Below, piece after piece: positions 8,488 through 17,619 of a stretch of 57,283 nucleotides of DNA (within the stretch, counting starts at the first letter, position 1; every line of letters starts with the position of its first letter). This stretch comes from Flavobacteriia bacterium (lineage in GTDB: Bacteria > Bacteroidota > Bacteroidia > Flavobacteriales > Schleiferiaceae). A program made the translations under genes and the position numbers. Under the pieces are notes generated by a model, which saw nothing but the letters and a program-made list of their open reading frames with translations, did no database searches and had not been told where the DNA came from. The stretch spans positions 1 through 57,283 of the forward strand of contig JABXHW010000019.1 in NCBI GenBank assembly GCA_013373425.1, given 5' to 3'.

Positions 8488-9681
8488 ATGAAAAAGTACA
8501 TCGTTTTTGCTCTTTTGGCCGTTTCAGTAGCGGTCCAATCGCAATCTGTTGATATTGGCGGGTATCTGAAGTATTTGCCTTCTCAGACTTTTGTGAATAA
8601 AGGCGTATTACCTCCATTCGCACAAGGACTCTTGCCATCATCATTCGATGATCATCTCATTCACAATCGATTAAACCTCAGGGCGTATTCCAAGAGCTAT
8701 TCCTTTGGGGAATTCAATTTTGAGATGGGGTTACGCAATCGAATCTTCTACGGTTATCAATCTTCGCAACCTTCCTTTGCTAATGCTCTCGAGCAAGATC
8801 CAGGCGCCGTAGATATGCGTTGGCTATGGAATAGTGCCGATGATGATGTGTTGTTTCATTCAGAAATCGATCGCCTCAATCTAACTTGGATGCTAGGGGA
8901 TTGGACGGTAAGAGTAGGACGTCAGCGAATCAATTGGGGGATTCACAACGTGTTCAATCCGAATGATATCTTCAATCAATACAATTATTTCGACTTCGAC
9001 TATGAGGAGCGTCCTGGTTCAGATGCCGTTCTGATTCAGCGGTATTTGGGAGACGGCTTTTCATCTTTAGAAGTGGCCTATTCTCCAAACTTCACCGATG
9101 CAAGACGCTCTACAGGAGCAATCTTGTATAAGTCGAATGTTTCGGGTTACGATTGGCAGGCACTTCTCGGCTATAGCTTTTACGATATCGTGCTTGGCGG
9201 TGGATGGGCAGGCAGCATTGGCGGTGCAGGGTTCAAAGGTGAAGCTGCGTATTACTTGAGCACAGACACTGCTTTGAGCGAGTCGAATTTCACGATGTCG
9301 GTCGGCGCTGACTATCTTTTCTCCAATGGCATCTATGCTTCTGCCTCCGTTCTGTACAATGGCCTCGGACAAGTGAATCCATCTATATTCGATCAACTTG
9401 CGCTGCAACAAACGCGCTTGAGTTCGAAGAACATCTTCCCGTATCGCGTGACATTCATGCTCAATGGGAATTATTCAATCAATCCCTTGTGGGGCGTCAC
9501 ACTCGCTTGGTTTCAATCGCACAACCTCGCCCAAGCCGCGTTAGTTCCTGGAATCACTTACAGCATCTCCAACAACTGGGACGCCATGATTATGGCTCAA
9601 ATCTTCAGCGTTCGAGATGGGAATGAAAATATGGCGCTGTTTAATTCGGCAATTTATGGAAGGGTGAAGTGGAGTTTTTAA
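8488..9681 (+). CDS. Outer-membrane porin-like beta-barrel protein (DUF1302-like)
   Basis: A 397-residue secreted protein with a signal peptide ending near VQSQS (residue 19) and a full-length barrel pattern ending in YGRVKWSF, with the C-terminal aromatic residue expected of an outer-membrane barrel. The internal block RVGRQRINWGIHNVFNPNDIF resembles the conserved 'GRQ...WG' segment of DUF1302 and alginate-export-type barrels. It closes the eight-gene operon. Its place after an inner-membrane transporter and a carrier suggests an outer-membrane exit or acceptor, but transport has not been shown and import cannot be excluded. Confidence 0.75.
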   Translation: MKKYIVFALLAVSVAVQSQSVDIGGYLKYLPSQTFVNKGVLPPFAQGLLPSSFDDHLIHNRLNLRAYSKSYSFGEFNFEMGLRNRIFYGYQSSQPSFANALEQDPGAVDMRWLWNSADDDVLFHSEIDRLNLTWMLGDWTVRVGRQRINWGIHNVFNPNDIFNQYNYFDFDYEERPGSDAVLIQRYLGDGFSSLEVAYSPNFTDARRSTGAILYKSNVSGYDWQALLGYSFYDIVLGGGWAGSIGGAGFKGEAAYYLSTDTALSESNFTMSVGADYLFSNGIYASASVLYNGLGQVNPSIFDQLALQQTRLSSKNIFPYRVTFMLNGNYSINPLWGVTLAWFQSHNLAQAALVPGITYSISNNWDAMIMAQIFSVRDGNENMALFNSAIYGRVKWSF

Positions 9682-9917
9682 GACGGAAGGCGTGCGCAGG
9701 AGCGCAGGTTCGCGTAGCTCCACAGATGCGGTCTAATCATCCCCCTTTTTTAGAGACCTATAGGCAACACAGTGACTTTCAACTGTCAGAAAGCCAAGTG
9801 ATAAATGCTAAGTACTCAATGGCGCACGGACGCGCAGACGTGGTGAACCCATCCCTTGAAATCAACATAAAACCTTCTATGAATGATTTCCGCTTCGGTC
9901 CCTGGTCCGCCATCCCT
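9682..9917. other. Intergenic region between convergent genes
   Basis: A 236-bp stretch without a convincing gene. Its left end is GC-rich and holds a small perfect hairpin (TGCGC at 9693-9697, GCGCA at 9702-9706). A second GC-rich patch (gcgcacggacgcgcagacg) lies at about 9822-9840. I found no clear T-tailed terminator for either flanking gene. Confidence 0.6.
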
Positions 9918-11357
9918 CTAAACCCCCAAATTCACATACTTCACCTCCAAGTATTCATCCACGCCATACTTCGAGCCTTCTCGGCCAATTCCACTTTGCT
10001 TCATTCCGCCGAAAGGAGCCACAGCAGTTGATATTGCCCCTGTGTTCACTCCAACCATTCCGAATTCAAGGGCCTCGCTAACGCGCCAAACTCGACTCAT
10101 GTTTTCAGAGTAGAAATAAGCCGCAAGTCCGTAAATGGTATCGTTTGCCATGCGAATCCCTTCGTCTTCAGTGGAGAATCTGTAGATGGCGGATACGGGT
10201 CCGAATATCTCTTCCGAATGAATATCCATGGAAGCGTCGACGTTCTCAATGATAGTGGGTTGAAAGAACAAGTCGTGATCTGCCTTTCCTCCCAAAGTCA
10301 GTTTCCCTCCATGAGATGTGGCATCTTCCAACAAACGCTTCACTTTATCCAACCCTTGTTGATTGATTAGCGGTCCGATTTGAACCCCTTCCTCAATGCC
10401 GTTGCCTACTTTCAAGTTCTTCACCTTGGCGCTGTAGGCCTTCATGAATTCATTATAAACCCCATCTTGGACAAGAATGCGATTCGCGCAAATGCACGTC
10501 TGACCTGCATTCCGATATTTTGACGCAATGGCTCCTTCTGCTGCCGCTTTGATATCAGCATCATCAAAAACAAGGAAGGGTGCATTCCCGCCGAGTTCAA
10601 GACTGATTTTTGTGACATTCTCGGCTGCATTTTTCATCAATATTTTTCCGACCTCCGTGGAGCCAGTGAAGGAAATCTTACGAACGGTTGGATGAGTGGT
10701 TAGAAAAGTGCCTACTTCTTCTGCACTATGACAAGTGATTACATTCAGGACCCCTTTGGGTAGTCCTGCTCGCTCGGCGAGTTCAGCCAAAGCCAAGGCA
10801 GTAAGTGGCGTGTCCTCCGCTGGTTTAACGACAACCGTGCAGCCAACAGCAAGAGCAGGAGCAATCTTGCGCGTAATCATGGCCAAGGGAAAGTTCCAAG
10901 GGGTGATGGCTACACATACTCCAATGGGTTGCTTTAAGGTGATTATTCGGCTCGAACTTGATGAAGAGGGGATCACATCGCCATAAGTTCGTCGGCCTTC
11001 TTCTGCAAACCACTTGATGAAGGAAGCCCCATAATTCACTTCTGCTCTCGCTTCCGCTAGCGGTTTTCCTTGCTCGGTGGTCATGATTGTGGCGAGGTCA
11101 GCCGCGTTGTTCAATATGAGTTGATGCCATTTCAGCAGAATGGATTGTCGCTGTTCTGCTGTTTTACTTTTCCAGCTTTGAAATGCTTTACTGGCGCCAT
11201 CGATGGCCTCTTTGGCTTGATCAACACTACAATCGCTTACCGCCGCTATTTCTTCACTTGTGGCGGGGTTCAAGACAGGAAATGTGTTGCTGAAGTTGAG
11301 CCATTCGCCGTTGATGTAAGCTCCAGTTTTTAGTAGAGAGGGGTCTTTTAGTTCCAT
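9918..11357 (-). CDS. gabD: NAD(P)-dependent succinate-semialdehyde dehydrogenase
   Basis: A 479-residue aldehyde dehydrogenase close in length to E. coli GabD (482). Visible landmarks are AITPWNFPLAMITRKIAPAL, the KPAEDTPL nucleotide-binding block, FTGSTEVGK, the catalytic Glu in SLELGGNAPFLVF, the catalytic Cys in NAGQTCICANRI, and the C-terminal GGMKQSGIGREGS. The enzyme oxidises succinate semialdehyde to succinate, feeding GABA or related carbon into the TCA cycle; a related semialdehyde substrate is possible. The ATG at 11357 gives the family-typical start (MELKDPSLLKTGAYINGEW). No GABA aminotransferase gene is adjacent. Confidence 0.88.
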   Translation of the reverse strand: MELKDPSLLKTGAYINGEWLNFSNTFPVLNPATSEEIAAVSDCSVDQAKEAIDGASKAFQSWKSKTAEQRQSILLKWHQLILNNAADLATIMTTEQGKPLAEARAEVNYGASFIKWFAEEGRRTYGDVIPSSSSSSRIITLKQPIGVCVAITPWNFPLAMITRKIAPALAVGCTVVVKPAEDTPLTALALAELAERAGLPKGVLNVITCHSAEEVGTFLTTHPTVRKISFTGSTEVGKILMKNAAENVTKISLELGGNAPFLVFDDADIKAAAEGAIASKYRNAGQTCICANRILVQDGVYNEFMKAYSAKVKNLKVGNGIEEGVQIGPLINQQGLDKVKRLLEDATSHGGKLTLGGKADHDLFFQPTIIENVDASMDIHSEEIFGPVSAIYRFSTEDEGIRMANDTIYGLAAYFYSENMSRVWRVSEALEFGMVGVNTGAISTAVAPFGGMKQSGIGREGSKYGVDEYLEVKYVNLGV

Positions 11358-11500
11358 AGTGCGCGCATTCTTGTACTCGAAGTTCAGACTTAAGTGTGGC
11401 ATTCTTTGCATTCAAGCCAACATTTTCCCGATTCACTCCGTATAGGCAAGAAAGTTCCTAAATTGTCAATCACCTTTGTGTCGAATCAATACGAAACCGA

Positions 11501-12604
11501 ATGAAGACTCTATCCAACCTCTTCGCCCTGGGAATGCTCACTTTGCCAATCGCAGGGTTCAGTCAGATTACAATCCAGAATTACGACTTCAACCTTCCGG
11601 TGACTCCAGATACTGCCCAACTTCAGATTGTTGGGGCAGGTAACTCGAGCGTTACACCCGGTACAAACACCAACTGGGACTTGAGTAATCTATTCCCAGG
11701 CGCGAACTACGACTATTCATATGATGTGGTAACCAGCGTGAATTTTCCGAATGCGGACGGTCAGATTGAACGACCAGCAAATCTTGGAAGCGGCGTTGTT
11801 CTCGATCAGTTTTACGATTTCTACAGCCATGATGCTAATCAATATGCGCAAGTCGGCTTCGAAATTGTCGGCAAGGACTTCAGTCTCGGAAACGTTACAG
11901 GTGACGCGAATGATACGCTGACAACACTCGACACGGCCATTCATTACAATCAAACTTTAATTCAGTTTCCATTGAATTACGGCGATACATGGTCGAATAA
12001 CTTTACCGTTTGGGTTCCGATGAGAATCACCATTGAGAGCTTCTCATTTTATGATGAGCTCATGTCGCTTCGTCAAGATGTAACTACTCAAGATAGCGTG
12101 GTTGGATGGGGAACACTTCTTCTCCCTACTGGTGCGCAAGCGGATGTGCTTTTAGTGCACTCAAGCATTCTTCGTGTCGATTCAGCGTTTTGGAACAACC
12201 AGCCCATGGATCCGGTTTTCGCTCAGAACTTTGGATTCACCCAGAATGACACTATTCGTGCAGACCGCTGGTCGTTTTATGCGAAAGGGTTAAATACCGC
12301 ATTTTATGAGTACTCTGTAATTGATGGGATACAAAGTCAGCCTTACTATTACCGAAATAATGATATCAGTACGGAAGAGGGTCTCACAGTAAATCCAATT
12401 TTCGTTTACCCGAATCCAGCGCAAGACCGTATCAATATTCAGGGTGCTGAAGGGGAACGCGTCGAGATTCTGGATGTGATGGGAAGGGTAGTCCTTGAGC
12501 GTGAAAGCAATGCTCAAACTTCTTCTATCGATATCAGCGCACTTTCTCCTGGAGCTTACTTGGTTAGAGTAGGCAACCAAACAGTGAGAATTGCAGTAAA
12601 CTAA
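11501..12604 (+). CDS. Secreted protein with T9SS type A sorting domain
   Basis: A 367-residue protein with a signal peptide ending near GFSQ (residues 19-22), a beta-rich body of unknown function and a C-terminal type IX sorting domain from about residue 300: FVYPNPAQDRINI, a VEILDVMGRVVLE strand, then LSPGAYLVRVGNQTVRIAVN. The sorting domain directs export by the Por machinery and is cleaved on attachment to the cell surface or release. The body holds no motif I recognise. A -7-like element (CACCTTTG) lies about 25 nt upstream of the ATG. Its stop abuts the stop of the minus-strand nitroreductase without spacing. Confidence 0.85.
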   Translation: MKTLSNLFALGMLTLPIAGFSQITIQNYDFNLPVTPDTAQLQIVGAGNSSVTPGTNTNWDLSNLFPGANYDYSYDVVTSVNFPNADGQIERPANLGSGVVLDQFYDFYSHDANQYAQVGFEIVGKDFSLGNVTGDANDTLTTLDTAIHYNQTLIQFPLNYGDTWSNNFTVWVPMRITIESFSFYDELMSLRQDVTTQDSVVGWGTLLLPTGAQADVLLVHSSILRVDSAFWNNQPMDPVFAQNFGFTQNDTIRADRWSFYAKGLNTAFYEYSVIDGIQSQPYYYRNNDISTEEGLTVNPIFVYPNPAQDRINIQGAEGERVEILDVMGRVVLERESNAQTSSIDISALSPGAYLVRVGNQTVRIAVN

Positions 12605-13262
<658 letters not shown>

Positions 13263-13270
<8 letters not shown>

Positions 13271-13952
13271 AGTTTGGGAGATCAGTTACTTTCCAAAGTC
13301 CGAGTGATTTATCACTGTACTTGCCGTCATTTTCAGTGTTGTTTTCATTGAATATTTCAACGGGTTCAGGAAAATTGAATGGAGCGAGTTGGAGGTTCAA
13401 CGGACGCCAATCCCCAGTGTGAATGTCGTGATTCACGTATTTTCCGGTAAATGTAGTTGTGAGCAAATATTGAATCGATCTCATTTTTACTCCGCGAATG
13501 ACGGACTTAATTTGCTCTGTATTGAGATGAACCAAACAATCTCGAACCAACAGAATTTCTCCCGAAGGCAATGCATCTTGAATCAAATCGATTTCACGAA
13601 ATGTTCGACTTTCACTTCCGTAGCGCTCTTGATTGGCTTCAATTAATGAAGGGACGATATCGCCCCCGACGTACTGAATGCCTTCCATGTCCACCTTTTG
13701 CATCCAAGCGAAATCACCACATGGAATGTCGACGATAGTTTTAGGTGAATAGGAGGCAATGACTTTTTCGAGTATGCTGATTACCTCTTTCGTTTGCTCC
13801 TCATTGGAGCCAGGCCCTGAAACTGATTCGCTGTCTTTCCAGTCATTCGCGTCGTGAATTCGCTCAAACCGCTGTTTGGCATCCATTCCGCGATAGGGGT
13901 CAGGCTTCAACTTGGCCACCCATATTTTGATTTGTTCTTTCAAACTTGGCAT
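13263..13952 (-). CDS. Class I SAM-dependent methyltransferase
   Basis: A 229-residue protein with the Rossmann glycine motif in TIVDIPCGDFAWMQ, an acidic residue at the end of the second strand (YVGGDIVPSLIEANQERYG) and a later strand EILLVRDCLVHLN. This is enough for the class I methyltransferase fold; the substrate is unknown. The ATG at 13952 is chosen because another start 27 bp upstream would lie closer to the divergent cardiolipin synthase gene; both are possible. It overlaps the nitroreductase gene and probably forms a two-gene operon with it. Confidence 0.78.
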
Positions 13953-14020
13953 CTCTCCGAATATCGGAATTCTGCGCATTCTGTGGAGCCTTCATCGATT
14001 TTCTGTTTACCTTTCTGTGT

Positions 14021-15463
14021 ATGAGCCTGACCGATGTACTTGTCGTAACACATTATCTGATTGCGACGATTTTTTCTCTCACTGTACTGTTGGAGAATCG
14101 CAATCCCATGAAGACTATGGGGTTCGTTTTGGTGATGTATTTCATACCTGTGATTGGAGTGGGCATCTACTTACTCTTCGGTCAGAATTACCGCAAACAC
14201 AAGCTGTTTTCTAGAAAGGGAGTGCGCGACAATGTCCTTGTACGAGCATGGGAAGAAGAGATGATGGGCGTCATTAAAGAAGTGGATGAGCTCGCCAGCA
14301 ACTTATTAGAGGAGAAGTGGAAGGTGGTGAATGTGATTCGGAATAGTGATAAGTCGCTGCTCACTTTTCGGAACAAGGCGAAGGTCCTTCAGAACGGGAA
14401 GGAAACGTTTGAAGAGATTCTAGCGGCTATAGAATCTGCCAATCATCATGTGCACGTTGAGTATTACATTGTCGAGGACGATGCCATTGGTCGAAAGTTC
14501 TCGGAAGCCCTGATTCAAAAGGCAAAGGAGGGAGTTCAAGTACGCTTCATTTATGATGACGTGGGCAGTTCAGGGCTGAAGAAGAAATTCCTGAAACCGA
14601 TGGTGGATGCAGGTGTAGAGGTAAGACCGTTCATGCCGGTATTATTTCCACTGCTCACGAGTAGGGCCAACTTCCGCGATCACCGAAAGATTGTTATCGT
14701 AGATGGCAAGGTTGGATTTTTAGGTGGAATCAACTTGGCTGCACGTTATGCAAACCTGTCGGATGACTTCGTCTACTGGAGGGATACGCATTTCAAGATA
14801 GAAGGAGATGCAGTTAAATCTCTACAACTCAATTTCCTGTTGATGTGGAAGTTTGTGACCGATCAGACCCCTGAAATTTCCAGCGCATACTTTCCAAAAA
14901 CTGAGATTGATGATATCTGCATGATGCAAATCGCCGCTTCAGGTCCTGATAGCGATAGAGCCACTATTATGAGCGCTTTTTTCACAGCGATTAACTCCGC
15001 AAGAGAAGAGATTCGAATCACCACTCCATACTTCATTCCCAACGACGAAATGTTGATGGCGATTCAAACGGCTGCCTTGAGTGGAGTAGATGTCAAAGTG
15101 ATACTACCTGCAAAATCCGATTCCAGATTGGTCCAGTCTGCTGTGATGAGTTACGTTCGAGAGCTGCTTGAATCTGGAGTGAAGGTTTACTTGTACAAAA
15201 AGGGCTTTGTGCACGCTAAAACCATGACCATCGATGATCGACTTTGTACTATTGGAACGGCGAACATGGATTATCGCTCCTTTGATATCAATTTCGAAAT
15301 CAATGCGATGGTCTATGATGAGGACATCACATCTCGCTTGAGATCAGACTTTAATGCTGACCTTGAGGAATGTATAGAAGTTAAACTTGAACGTTGGGAA
15401 AAACGCCGACTTCGAAGACGTTTGGCAGAGAGCTTGGCCCGGTTAGTTGCTCCTCTTCTTTAG
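14021..15463 (+). CDS. cls: Cardiolipin synthase (phospholipase D family)
   Basis: A 480-residue membrane enzyme with two N-terminal transmembrane segments (about residues 3-22 and 30-52, PLDc_N type) followed by two phospholipase D domains. The HKD motifs are DHRKIVIVDGKVGFLGGIN and VHAKTMTIDDRLCTIGTANMD. It joins two phosphatidylglycerols into cardiolipin and glycerol. ATG 14021 gives the family-standard start MSLTDVLVVTHYL; a longer frame would run into the divergent methyltransferase. A -7-like element TACCTTTC (14008-14015) lies 5 nt before this ATG. Its stop overlaps the convergent patatin gene by 4 bp. Confidence 0.93.
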   Translation: MSLTDVLVVTHYLIATIFSLTVLLENRNPMKTMGFVLVMYFIPVIGVGIYLLFGQNYRKHKLFSRKGVRDNVLVRAWEEEMMGVIKEVDELASNLLEEKWKVVNVIRNSDKSLLTFRNKAKVLQNGKETFEEILAAIESANHHVHVEYYIVEDDAIGRKFSEALIQKAKEGVQVRFIYDDVGSSGLKKKFLKPMVDAGVEVRPFMPVLFPLLTSRANFRDHRKIVIVDGKVGFLGGINLAARYANLSDDFVYWRDTHFKIEGDAVKSLQLNFLLMWKFVTDQTPEISSAYFPKTEIDDICMMQIAASGPDSDRATIMSAFFTAINSAREEIRITTPYFIPNDEMLMAIQTAALSGVDVKVILPAKSDSRLVQSAVMSYVRELLESGVKVYLYKKGFVHAKTMTIDDRLCTIGTANMDYRSFDINFEINAMVYDEDITSRLRSDFNADLEECIEVKLERWEKRRLRRRLAESLARLVAPLL

Positions 15464-17619
15464 AACCAGAAGCCCAATCTAACATAGGTGAGCATCTCAG
15501 AGTGATTCGTTGATTTGGTGACGAAAAGCTCCAACGGACCAATCGGACTGTTATATCCATAAGAAACGCCATATCCATCAAGAAGCACATCCGAATTGTA
15601 TAAGTCAGCTACTGATTCTTCCAGTTTGCCCACATTGGCGTGCGCACTGAAGAAGTGGTTATCAAAGGCCTCGTACCACACGTCAACTCTCGCCGTCATT
15701 GCATTTCTACCGAGTAGCTCCATGTATCGATAGCCAATAAATGGAAAGATGTGTTGCGTGTAATTCTCTCCCAAGCTTCCAAGGAAAATAGAATAGGGGA
15801 AGGGAGCGTCTGGTCCAATCGTAGCTGCTGCCATCAAATTCGTTCTCGCACCCCATCGGTCGCCAAATTTGTAGGCCTGGGCATAGTTGAGGTGGACGAT
15901 TGAAATAGGCTCGAGATAGGTGGTTAAGTCTTCTTGCTCAGATATAATCTTGAACTCACCTGTCAAGCTAAAACCACTATTGGGCTTATAGGTGCGGTTG
16001 AAGGAATCAAAATCGATGAAGCCAAAGTAATTGAGGTAGGTTCGATTGCTCTCTTCAATCTCTGCCCTTAAAATAGGCTCACTCAGGTCGATGTTTTCCA
16101 AGCGAACACCGCCACCGACTGTATAAAGATCCCACAGCGTTGAATGTAAAAACACCTCCGAACTAAAATCGGTGTATGTGTATTCAGAAATGGGTCTTCT
16201 ATCCTGATAAAGCCTTGAATCAAATTGATGGAAATCGATCTTGAATCCCAACGCTGGAATGAACCCTCGCTCGAAGATATAGCTCAATTCACCTCTTGGG
16301 TTTTCACTGATTACCGCATCAAACGAGAACTTGGAGTTCTTGATCAAGGCGTTTCGAACGGTGAGATTTACGAGTACGCCAATGTTGAAATCATCATCGT
16401 AATGGACACCTAAATGGAGCTCTTGGGTATTGGGGTTTTCGTCTACCCGAATTTCTAATTCATAACCTCCACTATCCGTCGGCCAGAGTCGATAATCCAC
16501 CAAACGATAAAACTGACTTCCGTAGAGCTTTTCGATTCCACTTCGCAACTGCTCACTTTCCAGAGATTGCCCCACTTCAACGTCGATGGTGGCGAGGACG
16601 AATCGATCAGATGTTAAGTTTGTACCTCTGACACGAATGGATTGAATCAAATACTCGCTCTTTGGGAAAGGAACGTGGCGAGGACGAAGAACTCTGCCTT
16701 CACCGACAGAATCGAAGATTGAGCTGTACTTTTTAGTCTCAATTTCTCCCAAAGCGATGATGGTATCGGAGAAATCGTAACTCACAATGTTGTACTGCTC
16801 GAGTGGTGGGTGAATGAGAACATCGGCATATTGCTTTTGCTCCTCGTAATAGGTCATATTTGGGAAGCTCCCGACCTGCTCGAGTATCGAAATCACATCG
16901 GTCAGCTCTTCCTTTTTATGCAATGCAGCTTGCGCATCAGATGCAATAATAAAGTCCATTCCCGCTTCCTCAAGCAACTCAATGGGGATGTTGTTTCGTA
17001 CCCCTCCGTCTACGTACAAACGGCCATCGTATTCATAAGGCGAGAAGATGGAAGGAAATGCAGAACTCGCACGAAGAACTTCGGCCAGGTCGCCATCCCT
17101 AAATACTACCATTTCCCCAGTCACAAGGTCGGTTCCAATACATGCGAATGGTATATCATACTCAAGGAAGTTCGTGTCCGCATGGAGCTCTTGAAATAGA
17201 TACGTAAGGGTGGAAATCACGAATTGTCCTGAGTTCAAAGCATCGGGCAAACGAACTCCAGAACTGTCGAGCGCAAGAGTCAATGTGTAGCGGTCACTGC
17301 TCTTTCTATCTAGGTAGGAAAGCTGATAACGAGGAAGGGAATTGTTGAGAAGAGCGTCCCAATTCACACTTAACAAGAGCTCTTCGATTTGGTCGGGTGA
17401 ATAGCCTACGGAGTACATGGCAGCAATGATGGCTCCCATGGAGGAACCGGTGATGTAATCCGGTCGAATATTATGACGCTCCAGTTCGCGCAGGACACCA
17501 ATATGGGTCATCGACTTTGCACCACCACCGCTCAGTGCCAAACCTATGGTTGGCCGTTCTTGAGCCGAGGCAGAGAGCCCAAGAATGATAAACAGAACGA
17601 CGATGAGTCTATTGATCAT
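15460..17619 (-). CDS. Patatin-like phospholipase with POTRA and BamA-type barrel
   Basis: A 719-residue protein with a signal peptide (ILGLSASAQ). The patatin domain carries the oxyanion hole SGGGAKSMTHIG, the nucleophile elbow GSSMG and the catalytic Asp in DGGVRNN. A single POTRA-like domain follows (IRVRGTNLTSDRFV to GSQFYRLVDYRLW), then a BamA/Omp85-type barrel ending in YVRLGFWF. This is the PlpD type-Vd autotransporter layout, common in Bacteroidota, in which the barrel anchors or exports the lipase. The ATG at 17619 gives a proper signal peptide. It overlaps the end of uvrC by 11 bp, so it can be read through from that gene. Confidence 0.92.
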   Translation of the reverse strand: MINRLIVVLFIILGLSASAQERPTIGLALSGGGAKSMTHIGVLRELERHNIRPDYITGSSMGAIIAAMYSVGYSPDQIEELLLSVNWDALLNNSLPRYQLSYLDRKSSDRYTLTLALDSSGVRLPDALNSGQFVISTLTYLFQELHADTNFLEYDIPFACIGTDLVTGEMVVFRDGDLAEVLRASSAFPSIFSPYEYDGRLYVDGGVRNNIPIELLEEAGMDFIIASDAQAALHKKEELTDVISILEQVGSFPNMTYYEEQKQYADVLIHPPLEQYNIVSYDFSDTIIALGEIETKKYSSIFDSVGEGRVLRPRHVPFPKSEYLIQSIRVRGTNLTSDRFVLATIDVEVGQSLESEQLRSGIEKLYGSQFYRLVDYRLWPTDSGGYELEIRVDENPNTQELHLGVHYDDDFNIGVLVNLTVRNALIKNSKFSFDAVISENPRGELSYIFERGFIPALGFKIDFHQFDSRLYQDRRPISEYTYTDFSSEVFLHSTLWDLYTVGGGVRLENIDLSEPILRAEIEESNRTYLNYFGFIDFDSFNRTYKPNSGFSLTGEFKIISEQEDLTTYLEPISIVHLNYAQAYKFGDRWGARTNLMAAATIGPDAPFPYSIFLGSLGENYTQHIFPFIGYRYMELLGRNAMTARVDVWYEAFDNHFFSAHANVGKLEESVADLYNSDVLLDGYGVSYGYNSPIGPLELFVTKSTNHSEMLTYVRLGFWF

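Noticed and set aside
15460-15463. Frameshift or fusion between cardiolipin synthase and the patatin gene
   Set aside because: The genes are on opposite strands and simply overlap at their stops by 4 bp; both proteins are complete.
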